Assembly: GCF_028010285.1 (NCBI RefSeq)
Contig: NZ_CP116304.1
Coordinates: forward strand, 1,194,501 to 1,258,500
Direction: 5' to 3'
Source: Pseudomonas sp. Q1-7
Lineage (GTDB): Bacteria > Pseudomonadota > Gammaproteobacteria > Pseudomonadales > Pseudomonadaceae
DNA length: 64,000 bases
Shown piece after piece: positions 27,236-35,508 of the stretch (positions within the stretch are counted from its first letter, which is position 1; the number at the start of each line of letters is the position of its first letter). The translations under genes and the position numbers were made by a program. The notes beneath the pieces are model-generated. The model was not told the DNA's origin and made no database searches. It saw nothing but the letters and a program-made list of their open reading frames with translations.

Positions 27236-27523
27236 CTAGTCACTTCCTTGGTGATCGTATCCCGCGTTCTGATCGGGCAAGTTTCGATGGGCCTCGTCAT
27301 ATTCGGGGCTCGTCTGGCCGATCTCTGGAGCTATCTGGCCGCTAGCCAACCAAAGGGCGTACTGAGGGAAGAGCTGCACCACGGCGTCAATCTCCGCATC
27401 AGAAAGACGTGCCTTGCCGCTCCGGATGTTTCCCCAGCGATACCGGTCAATTCCAGTCTCCCTCTCGAACCAGACGCTGGTCCGTCTGCTATCGAAAAGA
27501 CTTATAAGGCGATGTTTTATCAT
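27236..27523 (-). CDS. Phage-type repressor-like DNA-binding protein (module 2)
   Basis: 95 residues from the Met of MIKHRLISLFDSRRTSVWF (27523). Helix-turn-helix-like region WFERETGIDRYRWGNIRSG, then FPQYALWLASGQIAPEIGQT and a disordered acidic tail. Paralogue of 21231-21494. Its operators should be the AGTACA-T-TGTACT palindrome and its imperfect copy in the divergent gap, which differ fully from those of module 1, so the two modules probably have separate immunity. Confidence 0.75.
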   Translation of the reverse strand: MIKHRLISLFDSRRTSVWFERETGIDRYRWGNIRSGKARLSDAEIDAVVQLFPQYALWLASGQIAPEIGQTSPEYDEAHRNLPDQNAGYDHQGSD

Positions 27524-27541
27524 TCCAAAACATTCTAAGTA

Positions 27542-27597
27542 GTACATTGTACTAAGTAGCTCGATAGGCATAATGGGCTACGTAGTAATTTGTACTT
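27542..27597. promoter_or_regulatory. Operator pair of module 2 (AGTACA-T-TGTACT)
   Basis: A perfect 13-bp palindrome AGTACATTGTACT at 27542-27554 and an imperfect copy AGTAATTTGTACT at 27585-27597, 43 bp apart, in the gap between the repressor (-) and the excisionase-like gene (+). Confidence 0.6.
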
Positions 27598-27630
27598 AGT
27601 TATTGATGGTTCAGATTATAGGGTAAATCC

Positions 27631-27903
27631 ATGGAACAGTCTGGAGTAGTGGGGCTCACCTTCGAAGGGAAACCCGAAAACGTCACCGATTTCCGCAACG
27701 CGCCGTTCTGCACGCAGCTCGTGCTGGCCGAGATGCTGGGCATCGACGAAATCACCGAAGACGTGGTGCGCGGCTGGGTTGAAACCAGGACGCTCCCCAC
27801 CGCCAAGATCGGCCGCCGCCGCGTCATCAACCTGCACCGCATCCGCAAGGACCTGGATGGGGGCAAGACGGTGTTCAGCGCGGGGGATTACGTCGATGGT
27901 TGA
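27631..27903 (+). CDS. Excisionase/AlpA-like DNA-binding protein (module 2)
   Basis: 90 residues, paralogue of 21615-21887 with the same N-terminus (MEQSGV) and the stretch EDVVRGWVETRTLPTAKIGR, then RRVINLHRIRKDLDGGKTVF. Winged-helix DNA-binding fold expected. Its end overlaps the next gene by 8 bp. Confidence 0.75.
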   Translation: MEQSGVVGLTFEGKPENVTDFRNAPFCTQLVLAEMLGIDEITEDVVRGWVETRTLPTAKIGRRRVINLHRIRKDLDGGKTVFSAGDYVDG

Positions 27904-28192
27904 TCTCTCCTCATTTCGCCCGCGTCGCTACCGTGACAATCAGCTCTGGCTGCTGTGCCAATTAATACCGCTGGGCCGAAGCAAGCGACGATCGCAGCCT
28001 ATCCAGACCTGGCATCGCCCCACCCCTTTCAAGGGGCCTGTGGGTAGGTATCCCCAGATATACAGGGGCTGTGCCTCGGTCGGTGTCGACCTGCGCGGCC
28101 TGCCGGATGGCGTGGGAATCTATCTGCGTCTTGTGAATAGCTGGCACCCACGCGCCGAGGTACTGGCTCGCTGCCGGTGGCAGGCCGAATGA
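27896..28192 (+). CDS. Small basic protein of the phage-type module (module 2)
   Basis: 98 residues, ATG overlapping the end of the excisionase-like gene. Arg-rich, with RPRRYRDNQLWLLCQLIPLG and the shared HRPTPFKGPVGRYP and WHPRAEVLARCR motifs. Conserved in both modules; function unknown. Confidence 0.6.
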   Translation: MVDLSSFRPRRYRDNQLWLLCQLIPLGRSKRRSQPIQTWHRPTPFKGPVGRYPQIYRGCASVGVDLRGLPDGVGIYLRLVNSWHPRAEVLARCRWQAE

Positions 28193-28256
28193 GGTGCGTG
28201 CTCCCCGGGGCGGCACAGGCCAAGGGAGGGCCGAGGTTTGCAGAAAGGGGAGTGGC

Positions 28257-28838
28257 ATGACGGTACGTAAGGATGGCGAGTGTTGGATGGCGGACTTTTA
28301 CGAGAACGGCCAAGCCGGACGACACATCTGCAAGCACGGCTTCGCCACCCGTGAAGCCGCTGAGCGTTACGAATCTGACTTCCTCGCTCTGCGGCAATTG
28401 ACCGGGCGCCCCCTCGACGAACGCCTGTCCGACCTGGTGCGCCTTTGGCACGAACGCCGTGGCCACTTCGTCCGCAATTCCGGAAATCGACTGAACATCC
28501 TGCTGGGAACGGTCAAGCGCCTGGGTGACCCAGTCATTAGCGAATTCGACGCCACGGTCTGGAGTCGCTATGAACAAACCCGCAGCACGCAAACCGTGCC
28601 CAAGCGAGTCCGTGCTGAGCTGCGCTACCTCTCGGCGGTCTATTCGGACTTGATCCGCTATGGCGTTTGGCGCGGGGAGAATCCCTTTGCACCGCTTCGT
28701 GAGGCGGAGTCTGACGTCGCCAAAAGCTCGGTTTACAAGTTTCGTCGATCGCGAGAGCTTTTTGCTGAAGTGGACGATGTAGATCTAGAGCTACCTCCCC
28801 GTACCTGTAAGGCACGCGCGGCGCAATTCAACGACTAG
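28257..28838 (+). pseudogene. Integrase lacking its catalytic domain (module 2)
   Basis: 193 residues with GGGGAG before the ATG. Arm-binding domain MTVRKDGECWMADFYENGQA and a SAM-like core-binding domain (about 60-150, RLSDLVRLWHERRGH ... YSDLIRYGVWRGENPFAPLRE) are intact, but the sequence then changes to SDVAKSSVYKFRRSRELF and stops. The recombinase domain with R-H-R-Y is missing, so the protein could at most bind att DNA. Longer than the fragment in module 1. Confidence 0.75.
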
Positions 28839-28898
28839 GTGCACATGCGGGGAGGCGCGACCAGGTGCGCTCGGTGAATGGAACAAGGCAGGGCTGTT

Positions 28899-29231
28899 AT
28901 GCGCGTAATCAGTTTCTCTGATGCCTTCAACAACCTGGAGAGCGTCATCGATGAAGTTGTCGATGATTCGGACTTCACCATCATTCATCGATGCGATGCG
29001 CCGGATGTCGTGCTGCTTTCGCTCGACAGCTTCAATCGCCTGATGGAGGCCGCCTGCCTGATGAAGTCCCCGGCTAATACTGCCCTCCACGTTGTTCCGC
29101 CTGCGCGCTATCAAGGGATGCTCGAACTGATTGAGGTGCTTCGCCTGGCCGAACTTGTCCGTGCTCGCCAGGGGGAGCCGACTGTGGCGGTGGATATCGA
29201 CGAACTGATCGCCCAGGCGGGCGAACGTTGA
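28899..29231 (+). CDS. Phd/YefM-family antitoxin (no adjacent toxin)
   Basis: 110 residues from ATG 28899. The N-terminus RVISFSDAFNNLESVIDEVV followed by a second strand pair TIIHRCDAPDVVLLSLDSFNRLMEA is the Phd/YefM DNA-binding fold; the C-terminal part (about 60-110) is a toxin-binding or extra domain ending IDELIAQAGER. The normal partner toxin (RelE/YoeB or Doc type) is not encoded within several kilobases; the next gene is another antitoxin. A decayed copy of its 3' end lies at 22517-22600. Confidence 0.8.
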   Translation: MRVISFSDAFNNLESVIDEVVDDSDFTIIHRCDAPDVVLLSLDSFNRLMEAACLMKSPANTALHVVPPARYQGMLELIEVLRLAELVRARQGEPTVAVDIDELIAQAGER

Positions 29232-29262
29232 GTTAGTCGATTACCACTGATGAGGAGGCACC

Positions 29263-29568
29263 ATGGCAATCAATGGCATGCGCTCCATTCATCCTGGAAA
29301 AATTCTGCGGGAAGAGTTCCTGGAGCCGCTGGGCATCGCACCGGCCGCTCTTGCTCGTGCGCTGCATGTGTCCGCACCAACCGTGAACGACATCGTGCGC
29401 GAGCGTCGCGGGATTACCGCTGATATGGCCCTGCGACTGGGCCGTTACTTCGATACCTCCGCCCGATACTGGATGAACCTGCAGACTGAGTACGCCTTGG
29501 CTAAAACGTACGCTGAGGCCAGCGAAGAAATTGCGAATAAAATAGAGCCGCTGCGAGCGGTCAGATAA
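29263..29568 (+). CDS. higA: HigA-family antitoxin (orphan)
   Basis: 101 residues, with GAGGAGG before the ATG. XRE helix-turn-helix of the VapI/HigA family: IHPGKILREEFLEPLGIAPA, then LARALHVSAPTVNDIVRERR and DMALRLGRYFDTSARYWMNL. In P. aeruginosa (about PA4674) this gene lies next to the same tRNA-Met/ychF locus behind higB; here the HigB toxin is absent and a Phd antitoxin gene takes its place. Confidence 0.88.
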   Translation: MAINGMRSIHPGKILREEFLEPLGIAPAALARALHVSAPTVNDIVRERRGITADMALRLGRYFDTSARYWMNLQTEYALAKTYAEASEEIANKIEPLRAVR

Positions 29569-29624
29569 GCTAGTCAGTTCACACGGGTTTTACCCCACAC
29601 CACACGGAAGTTCAGAGCACTGCC

Positions 29625-29915
29625 ATGAAGAAGCTCATCCTCATCCTCGCTGTCGGTTTCGCTGCGTGGCAGTTCTACTTCAAGCACCAGGACCGCCAGA
29701 CGATCACAAGCTACGAAAGTGATCGGGCTCCCTCCAGCTATACCGCCCAGCCTGCTGCGCCCAGCCTTGCTCGCTCCTATTCGTGCGATGGGCGGACTTA
29801 CTGCTCTCAGATGAGCTCATGCGAGGAGGCGACCTACTTCCTGCAGCATTGCCCTGGAGTGAAGATGGACGGTGACAGCGATGGTGTTCCCTGTGAGCAG
29901 CAATGGTGCCGTTGA
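29625..29915 (+). CDS. Secreted or membrane-anchored excalibur-domain protein
   Basis: 96 residues. An N-terminal hydrophobic segment (MKKLILILAVGFAAWQFYF) serves as signal or anchor. The C-terminal excalibur domain (about 52-96) has YSCDGRTYCSQMSSCEEA and the calcium-loop-like DGDSDGVPCEQQWC, with six cysteines. Such domains are often fused to thermonucleases, but no nuclease domain is present. Last gene of the island before tRNA-Met. Confidence 0.8.
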   Translation: MKKLILILAVGFAAWQFYFKHQDRQTITSYESDRAPSSYTAQPAAPSLARSYSCDGRTYCSQMSSCEEATYFLQHCPGVKMDGDSDGVPCEQQWCR

Positions 29916-29968
29916 GGGGAGAGGTAGACAGGGTGTAGTCACTTTGTAGTCACTACCCCAGAAAGCAC

Positions 29969-29994
29969 AAAGGGTTAGCTTTCGCTAACCCTTT
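29969..29994 (+). terminator. Terminator closing module 2
   Basis: AAAGGGTTAGC-TTTC-GCTAACCCTTT, the same hairpin as at 23011-23038. It ends 8 bp before the 3' end of tRNA-Met, where an element inserted in the tRNA would end. Confidence 0.8.
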
Positions 29995-30002
29995 GCTTTG
30001 TA

Positions 30003-30079
30003 TGGTGGCTACACCGGGACTTGAACCTGGGACATCAGCATTATGAATGCTGCGCTCTAACCGACTGAGCTATGTAGCC
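30003..30079 (-). tRNA. tRNA-Met (elongator, anticodon CAT)
   Basis: 77 nt with encoded CCA. Acceptor GGCTACA/TGTAGCC, anticodon arm AGCAT-TCATAA-TGCT, T arm CAGGTTCAAGTCCCG. Sequence close to the E. coli elongator tRNA-Met rather than the initiator, which has a different acceptor end. Its 3' end faces the island, the normal polarity for tRNA-targeted integration. Confidence 0.95.
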
Positions 30080-30216
30080 GAGTGGCGCGCATTTTCCGTA
30101 TCTCGCGGGAGGCTGTCAAGCCTTTCGCTTAGATAATTTTGTGATCTTTCAATTGTTTAGGCGGTGGAAGGGCTTTCAGGGGAATAGGTGGCGTTTGGTG
30201 AGGCGGGGGAGGGGAG

Positions 30217-30250
30217 TTGATGGGTTTCGCTGCGCTCTACGCCATCCTAC
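30217..30250 (-). repeat. 34-bp dispersed repeat, copy 1
   Basis: On the minus strand GTAGGATGGCGTAGAGCG followed by CAGCGAAACCCATCAA; the copy at 50121-50154 (+) differs at two positions. Intergenic in both places, next to terminators. A short-repeat family of this kind is common in Pseudomonas genomes (from memory). Confidence 0.7.
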
Positions 30251-30255
30251 GGATG

Positions 30256-30285
30256 AAAAAAGCCCCGGAGGTCCGGGGCTTTTTC
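30256..30285 (-). terminator. Terminator of the prs-rplY-pth-ychF operon
   Basis: AGCCCCGGA/TCCGGGGCT stem with A6 on the left and T5 on the right, 6 bp downstream of the ychF stop on the minus strand; symmetrical, so it could act both ways. Confidence 0.85.
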
Positions 30286-30290
30286 GTGGA

Positions 30291-31391
30291 TCAGACGTTG
30301 AAGCGGAAGTGCATCACGTCGCCATCCTTGACGATGTAGTCCTTGCCTTCCAGGCGCCATTTGCCGGCTTCCTTGGCACCGCCTTCGCCCTTGAACTGGA
30401 TGAAGTCGTTGTAGGCGACCACTTCGGCGCGGATGAAGCCTTTTTCGAAGTCGGTGTGGATGACGGCGGCGGCCTGCGGGGCCGTGGCGCCGACGCGGAC
30501 GGTCCAGGCGCGAACTTCCTTCACGCCGGCGGTGAAGTAGGTCTGCAGGTTGAGCAGCTCGTAGCCGGCGCGGATCACGCGGTTCAGGCCGGGCTCTTCG
30601 AGGCCGAGGGATTCAAGGAACATGTCCTTCTCCTCACCGTCGTCCAGCTCGGCGATTTCGGCTTCGATCTTGTTGCACACCGGCACCACGACCGCGCCTT
30701 CTTCGGCGGCGATGGCTTTCACCACGTCCAGGTGCGGGTTGTTCTCGAAGCCATCTTCGGCAACGTTGGCGATGTACATCACCGGCTTGCTGGTGAGCAG
30801 GTGGAAGCCGCGCACCATGCGCTTCTCGTCGTCACCCATGGTCTTCAGCAGGGAGCGGGCCGGCTTGCCTTCGGTGAAGTGGGCGATGAGCTTTTCCAGC
30901 AGGCCTTTCTGGGCCAGGGCTTCCTTGTCGCCGCCCTTGGCGTTGCGGGTGACGCGCTGCAGTTGCTTTTCGCAGCTGTCGAGGTCGGCGAAGATCAGTT
31001 CGAGGTCGATGATCTCGATGTCGCGCTTGGGGTCGACGCTGTTGGAGACATGGATGACGTTCTCGTCTTCGAAGCAGCGAACCACGTGGGCAATGGCGTC
31101 GGTCTCGCGAATATTGGCAAGGAACTGGTTGCCCAGGCCTTCACCCTTGGAGGCGCCTTCCACCAGGCCGGCGATGTCGACGAATTCCATGGTGGTGGGG
31201 ATCACGCGCTCGGGTTTGACGATCTCGGCCAGGGCGTTGAGGCGCGCATCGGGCATGGGCACGATGCCGCTGTTCGGCTCGATGGTGCAGAAGGGGAAGT
31301 TCTCCGCCGCGATGCCGGACTTGGTCAGGGCGTTGAACAGGGTGGACTTGCCGACGTTGGGCAGGCCGACGATGCCGCAATTGAATCCCAT
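30291..31391 (-). CDS. ychF: Ribosome-associated GTPase/ATPase YchF (OLA1 family)
   Basis: Obg-superfamily P-loop protein that binds ribosomes and hydrolyses ATP in preference to GTP. 366 residues. G domain with [19 protein letters not shown] (G1), a switch region, [20 protein letters not shown] (G3) and the altered NVAE base-specificity motif typical of YchF. A coiled-coil insert (about 130-200) and a TGS domain at the C-terminus (about 280-366, [17 protein letters not shown], ending MHFRFNV) are present. Last gene of the operon, 20 bp after pth. Confidence 0.96.
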   Translation of the reverse strand: MGFNCGIVGLPNVGKSTLFNALTKSGIAAENFPFCTIEPNSGIVPMPDARLNALAEIVKPERVIPTTMEFVDIAGLVEGASKGEGLGNQFLANIRETDAIAHVVRCFEDENVIHVSNSVDPKRDIEIIDLELIFADLDSCEKQLQRVTRNAKGGDKEALAQKGLLEKLIAHFTEGKPARSLLKTMGDDEKRMVRGFHLLTSKPVMYIANVAEDGFENNPHLDVVKAIAAEEGAVVVPVCNKIEAEIAELDDGEEKDMFLESLGLEEPGLNRVIRAGYELLNLQTYFTAGVKEVRAWTVRVGATAPQAAAVIHTDFEKGFIRAEVVAYNDFIQFKGEGGAKEAGKWRLEGKDYIVKDGDVMHFRFNV

Positions 31392-31411
31392 GGTGTGTGC
31401 CTCTGCTGGGG

Positions 31412-31996
31412 TCAGGCCTTGCGACTGTGCAGTTTCTGCATGGCGCGGGTGAGGTCACCGGCGAGCAGTTCTGGCATCACGTCGAGGGCGAAATCGATGC
31501 TGGTGTCGAGCAGTTCCTGTTCGCTGCGTGGGGCGCGACCAAGTACGAAGCCGGAGACCAGGCTGCTGTGCCCCGGATGGCCGATGCCAAGCCGCAGGCG
31601 ATGGAACGAATTCTGGTTGCCGAGCTGGGCGATGATGTCGCGCAACCCGTTGTGGCCGCCGTGGCCGCCGCCGGTTTTGAGCTTGGCGACGCCGGGGGGC
31701 ATGTCGAGTTCGTCGTGGGCCACCAGGATGGCGTCCGGGGGAATGCGGAAGAACCCCGCCAGGGCCGCCACGGACTGGCCGCTGCGGTTCATGTAGGTGG
31801 TAGGGATCAGCAGACGAACGTCGCGGCCTTGATGGGAGAATTTCCCGACCAGGCCGAAGTACTTCTTGTCGAGGCTCAGGTTGACCCGTTCGCGGTCGGC
31901 CAGGCGCTCAACGAAAAGGGCCCCTGCGTTATGCCGGGTCTGGTCGTATTCGGGGCCTGGATTTCCCAGGCCGACGATCAGTTGAATGGCAGTCAC
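31412..31996 (-). CDS. pth: Peptidyl-tRNA hydrolase
   Basis: Releases tRNA from peptidyl-tRNA that drops off ribosomes. 194 residues. Active-site and substrate motifs are [21 protein letters not shown] (catalytic His, Asn10-type), [17 protein letters not shown] (catalytic Asp) and [13 protein letters not shown]. Lies between rplY and ychF, as in P. aeruginosa. Confidence 0.97.
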   Translation of the reverse strand: MTAIQLIVGLGNPGPEYDQTRHNAGALFVERLADRERVNLSLDKKYFGLVGKFSHQGRDVRLLIPTTYMNRSGQSVAALAGFFRIPPDAILVAHDELDMPPGVAKLKTGGGHGGHNGLRDIIAQLGNQNSFHRLRLGIGHPGHSSLVSGFVLGRAPRSEQELLDTSIDFALDVMPELLAGDLTRAMQKLHSRKA

Positions 31997-32055
31997 TACA
32001 GGGGCCCTTTTTCAGCTTCCGAGCAAGTACCCGCCGGGTAGGGCGGGTTCAGGCA

Positions 32056-32658
32056 TTACTCGGCTTCGCCTTCTTCCTTCACCACGCGGGAAGCGTGGAT
32101 GTTGGCGACTGCCAGGTCGTTGCCGTGGGCCAGGGCCACCAGCTCGACGCCTTTCGGCAGCTTGAGGTCGGACAGGTGAACGGTCTGGCCGACTTCGACC
32201 TTGGCCAGGTCGACTTCGATGAACTCCGGCAGGTCTTTCGGCAGGCAGGAGACTTCGACTTCAGCGATGGTGTGGGAAACTTCGCCGCCGCCTTGCTTCA
32301 CGCCAACGGAGGTCGCTTCGTTGATGAAGTGCAGGGGGACGTGGGCGGTCAGTTTCTGGCCGGCAACTACGCGCTGGAAGTCAGCGTGCAGTACGAAGCC
32401 TTTGGCCGGGTGGCGCTGCAGGGCCTTGATCAGAACGGTTTCGGTAGCACCGGCAACGTTCAGGGCGATCACGTGGCTGAAAGCAGCTTCGTTTTCCAGC
32501 AGCTTGGCCAGATCTTTGGCCAGCAGGCTTACGGATTGCGGGGCTTTCTCGCCGCCGTAGATTACAGCGGGAACCAGGTTGGCATTACGACGCAGGCGGC
32601 GGCTCGCACCTTTCCCCAGGTCGGAACGCACGTCGGCATTCAGGGCGAAATCAGTCAT
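32056..32658 (-). CDS. rplY: 50S ribosomal protein L25/general stress protein Ctc
   Basis: Binds 5S rRNA in the 50S subunit. 200 residues, the long Ctc form: N-terminal L25 domain (about 1-95, [20 protein letters not shown] with VPAVIYGG) and a C-terminal TL5-type beta domain (about 100-185, [19 protein letters not shown]), with an acidic end. Located after prs behind a terminator hairpin that may set its expression relative to prs. Confidence 0.96.
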   Translation of the reverse strand: MTDFALNADVRSDLGKGASRRLRRNANLVPAVIYGGEKAPQSVSLLAKDLAKLLENEAAFSHVIALNVAGATETVLIKALQRHPAKGFVLHADFQRVVAGQKLTAHVPLHFINEATSVGVKQGGGEVSHTIAEVEVSCLPKDLPEFIEVDLAKVEVGQTVHLSDLKLPKGVELVALAHGNDLAVANIHASRVVKEEGEAE

Positions 32659-32720
32659 TACAGTTCTCCAAAATAACCAAAACGCCCGTAATGCTTGCGA
32701 CCAGCATCCGGGCGGTTGGG

Positions 32721-32744
32721 CAAAAAGCCCCGCCGGAGCGGGGC
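32721..32744 (-). terminator. Hairpin between prs and rplY
   Basis: On the minus strand GCCCCGC-TCCG-GCGGGGC followed by five T. It lies between prs and rplY, so rplY needs read-through or its own promoter in the following 60 bp. Confidence 0.8.
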
Positions 32745-32766
32745 GCGTTTCGTCAGGGATGGCCGC

Positions 32767-33708
32767 TTAGCGGAACATCGCGCTGATCGATTCCTCATTG
32801 CTGATGCGGCGGACCGCTTCAGCCACAACCGGCGCGATATCCAGCTGACGGATACGCGAGCAGGCTTGTGCCGCGGCGGACAGCGGGATGGTGTTGGTCA
32901 CCACCAGCTCGTCCAGCACGGAGTTTTCGATGTTCTCGATGGCACGGCCGGACAGCACCGGGTGGGTGCAGTAGGCGTAGACCTTGGCGGCGCCGTGGTC
33001 CTTCAGGGCCTTGGCGGCATGGCCGAGGGTGCCAGCGGTGTCGACCATGTCGTCGACCAGCACGCAGGTGCGGCCTTCGACATCGCCGATGATGTGCATG
33101 ACTTCGGACTGGTTGGCCTTCGGGCGGCGCTTGTCGATGATGGCAAGGTCGACGCCCAGGGACTTGGCCACGGCACGGGCGCGAACCACGCCGCCGATGT
33201 CCGGGGAAACGATCATCAGGTTCTCGAAGCGCTGGTCTTCGATGTCATCGACCAGGACCGGGGAGCCGTAGATGTTGTCCACCGGAATGTCGAAGAAGCC
33301 CTGGATCTGGTCGGCGTGCAGGTCGACGGTGAGAACACGGTCGATACCGACGACGGTCAGCATGTCAGCCACTACCTTGGCGCTGATGGCCACGCGGGCG
33401 GAACGCGGACGGCGGTCCTGGCGGGCATAGCCGAAGTAGGGGATGACCGCGGTAATGCGGGAAGCCGAGGAACGGCGGAAGGCGTCGGCCATCACCACCA
33501 GTTCCATCAGGTTATCGTTGGTCGGTGCGCAAGTCGGCTGGATCAGGAAGACGTCCTTGCCGCGGACATTCTCATTGATTTCAGCACTGATTTCGCCGTC
33601 GGAGAACTTGCCTACGGAGGCATCGCCGAGGGGAATATGCAGTTGACGTACGACGCGACGCGCCAGATCGGGGTTGGCATTCCCCGTGAAGACCATCATC
33701 TTGGACAC
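32767..33708 (-). CDS. prs: Ribose-phosphate pyrophosphokinase
   Basis: Makes PRPP from ribose-5-phosphate and ATP for nucleotide, histidine, tryptophan and NAD synthesis. 313 residues. Motifs seen are [20 protein letters not shown] (flexible region), the ATP-binding [25 protein letters not shown] (metal site), and the PRPP loop [12 protein letters not shown]. ispE follows the two tRNA-Gln genes in the opposite direction of transcription flow (ispE and the tRNAs lie upstream on the same strand), the usual gamma-proteobacterial order. Confidence 0.97.
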   Translation of the reverse strand: MSKMMVFTGNANPDLARRVVRQLHIPLGDASVGKFSDGEISAEINENVRGKDVFLIQPTCAPTNDNLMELVVMADAFRRSSASRITAVIPYFGYARQDRRPRSARVAISAKVVADMLTVVGIDRVLTVDLHADQIQGFFDIPVDNIYGSPVLVDDIEDQRFENLMIVSPDIGGVVRARAVAKSLGVDLAIIDKRRPKANQSEVMHIIGDVEGRTCVLVDDMVDTAGTLGHAAKALKDHGAAKVYAYCTHPVLSGRAIENIENSVLDELVVTNTIPLSAAAQACSRIRQLDIAPVVAEAVRRISNEESISAMFR

Positions 33709-33794
33709 GCGCAGTACCTGCCGGCTGAGGGTGGACCTGATGAATCAAAAAGCCGTTCAAAGGCCGTGGGCTTTTGAACAGCTTTTCAAGTGTA

Positions 33795-33869
33795 TGGCAG
33801 GGGCGGCTGGATTCGAACCAACGCATGGCAGGATCAAAACCTGCTGCCTTACCGCTTGGCGACGCCCCT
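33795..33869 (-). tRNA. tRNA-Gln (anticodon TTG), copy 2
   Basis: 75 nt with encoded CCA. Acceptor AGGGGCG/CGCCCCT, anticodon arm GCAGG-TTTTGAT-CCTGC, T arm GTTGGTTCGAATCCAGC. Identical in sequence to the copy at 33930-34004, 60 bp away; both lie between ispE and prs. Confidence 0.96.
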
Positions 33870-33929
33870 ATGTGTATAACTCGCGTTGCAGGGCTTTCGT
33901 TTCGTTGTGCGCATAACCCGTGAGGTTAA

Positions 33930-34004
33930 TGGCAGGGGCGGCTGGATTCGAACCAACGCATGGCAGGATCAAAACCTGCTGCCTTACCGCTTGGCGACGC
34001 CCCT
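33930..34004 (-). tRNA. tRNA-Gln (anticodon TTG), copy 1
   Basis: 75 nt, identical to the copy at 33795-33869. Tandem tRNA-Gln genes between ispE and prs; both read CAA (and CAG by wobble). Confidence 0.96.
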
Positions 34005-34036
34005 GTATCGTACAACCGAATGCCTTGCATTCCTTC

Positions 34037-34888
34037 TCACGCCAGGCCTTGAAGCTTGCGGTGCAACATCGAGATGTTACGCCCCTGAGCGACGAAGCTC
34101 GGCAGAGTGGCCGGAAGTTGGCGGCGAACTTTATCAGCATCGCCCTGGTTTGGGAAGCTCCCAAACACGCAAGCTCCAGTGCCGGTCAGTCTGGCCGATG
34201 TGAATTTATTCAATTCGATCAGCGCGTTACGTACATCCGGGTAACGTTTCTCGACCACCGGCTGGCAGTCGTTTCGACCGCCCCCCTCAAGAAGGCTGCG
34301 AACTTTAATGGGCGGCGTATTCCGTGTCAACTCGGGATCGGAGAAAACTTCTGCTGTGCTGACAAAGACTTGCGGTACCGCGACGAGGAACCAGGGCTCC
34401 GCCAATTCCACGGGGGTGAGCTGCTCGCCGACCCCTTCGGCGAAGGCCGCACGACCCCGAACGAACACCGGTACGTCGGCGCCCAGGGTGAGGCCCAGGG
34501 CAGCCAGGCGATCCTCGCTCCAGCCAAGGTTCCACAGGCGGTCCAGGGCGAGGAGGGTGGTGGCGGCGTCGGAGCTGCCGCCACCGATGCCGCCGCCCAT
34601 GGGCAGGCGCTTGTCCAGCCAGATGTCAGCCCCCAGCGGGCAGCCGGACTCGGCCTGCAGCGTGCGGGCGGCGCGGACGATCAGGTTGCTGTCGTGGGGA
34701 ACGCCGGGTATGTCGGTGCGCAGGTGAATTTCACCGTCCTGGCGCGGGGAAAAACCCAGTTCGTCGCCGTGGTCGAGGAACTGGAAGAGGGTCTGCAGCT
34801 CGTGATAACCGTCGGCGCGGCGACCGAGGATGTGCAGCATCAGGTTGAGCTTGGCCGGTGCCGGCAGGATGAGTTGCGCGTCCTGCAT
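34037..34888 (-). CDS. ispE: 4-diphosphocytidyl-2-C-methyl-D-erythritol kinase
   Basis: GHMP kinase of the MEP isoprenoid pathway. 283 residues. Start [20 protein letters not shown], the phosphate-binding loop [16 protein letters not shown], and the C-terminal [10 protein letters not shown] motif are all present. The start overlaps the lolB stop by one base (TGATG), so the two are translationally coupled. A longer in-frame extension upstream overlaps lolB and is not used. Confidence 0.96.
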   Translation of the reverse strand: MQDAQLILPAPAKLNLMLHILGRRADGYHELQTLFQFLDHGDELGFSPRQDGEIHLRTDIPGVPHDSNLIVRAARTLQAESGCPLGADIWLDKRLPMGGGIGGGSSDAATTLLALDRLWNLGWSEDRLAALGLTLGADVPVFVRGRAAFAEGVGEQLTPVELAEPWFLVAVPQVFVSTAEVFSDPELTRNTPPIKVRSLLEGGGRNDCQPVVEKRYPDVRNALIELNKFTSARLTGTGACVFGSFPNQGDADKVRRQLPATLPSFVAQGRNISMLHRKLQGLA

Positions 34889-35505
34889 CAGTGGCCGAGC
34901 TGGCGCGGTTGCCAGTCCTTGATCACCAGGGTGACGTCGAGGTTCTCGCCGCTGAGCTTGATGCGTTCGGGCAGGGCATAGCCGTTCTGTTCGACATAGC
35001 TGAGGTACTGCACCTGCCAGCCATCCTGTTCCAGGCGGGCCAGGCGGCTGCCGGCGTCGAGGGTGAGGAGGCTGCGACTGTCCGGGGCGGGCAGGCCGCG
35101 CATCCACCAGAGCAGGTGGGACACCGGCAATCGCCAGCCGAGCTGTTCTTCCAGCAGCGCTTCAGGGGAGGCGGCCTGGTAGCGGCCCTGGTTGGCCACT
35201 TCCAGTTCGATCTTGCCCGGGCGGCCGGTCAGGCGTGCTGCGCCGCGGCCCAGCGGGCCGGACAGGCGGATGTCGTAGTAGTCCTGGCGCTGCAGCCAGA
35301 AGAGGGTGCCGCTGCCGGAGTCCTTCGGTGCGCGGATGCCCACCTTGCCGCTGATCTGCCAGCCGTCGAGGGTGCTGATTTGTGCCTTGTGGGTGTTCCA
35401 GGCGGCCTGGCTACCCTGGCCTTCGAGGGTTTCTTGGGGGATGAGGGCGGCGCAGCCGGTGAGCAGCAGGAGCATGCCGGCGGCGAGGAGGTTAGGTAAA
35501 CGCAT
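34888..35505 (-). CDS. lolB: Outer-membrane lipoprotein receptor LolB
   Basis: Accepts lipoproteins from LolA and inserts them in the outer membrane. 205 residues. Lipoprotein signal peptide with lipobox LLTGC (Cys18) and the family pattern [20 protein letters not shown] followed by G-T-L-F-W. Between a TPR lipoprotein gene and ispE. Confidence 0.95.
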   Translation of the reverse strand: MRLPNLLAAGMLLLLTGCAALIPQETLEGQGSQAAWNTHKAQISTLDGWQISGKVGIRAPKDSGSGTLFWLQRQDYYDIRLSGPLGRGAARLTGRPGKIELEVANQGRYQAASPEALLEEQLGWRLPVSHLLWWMRGLPAPDSRSLLTLDAGSRLARLEQDGWQVQYLSYVEQNGYALPERIKLSGENLDVTLVIKDWQPRQLGH

Positions 35506-35508
35506 GGA

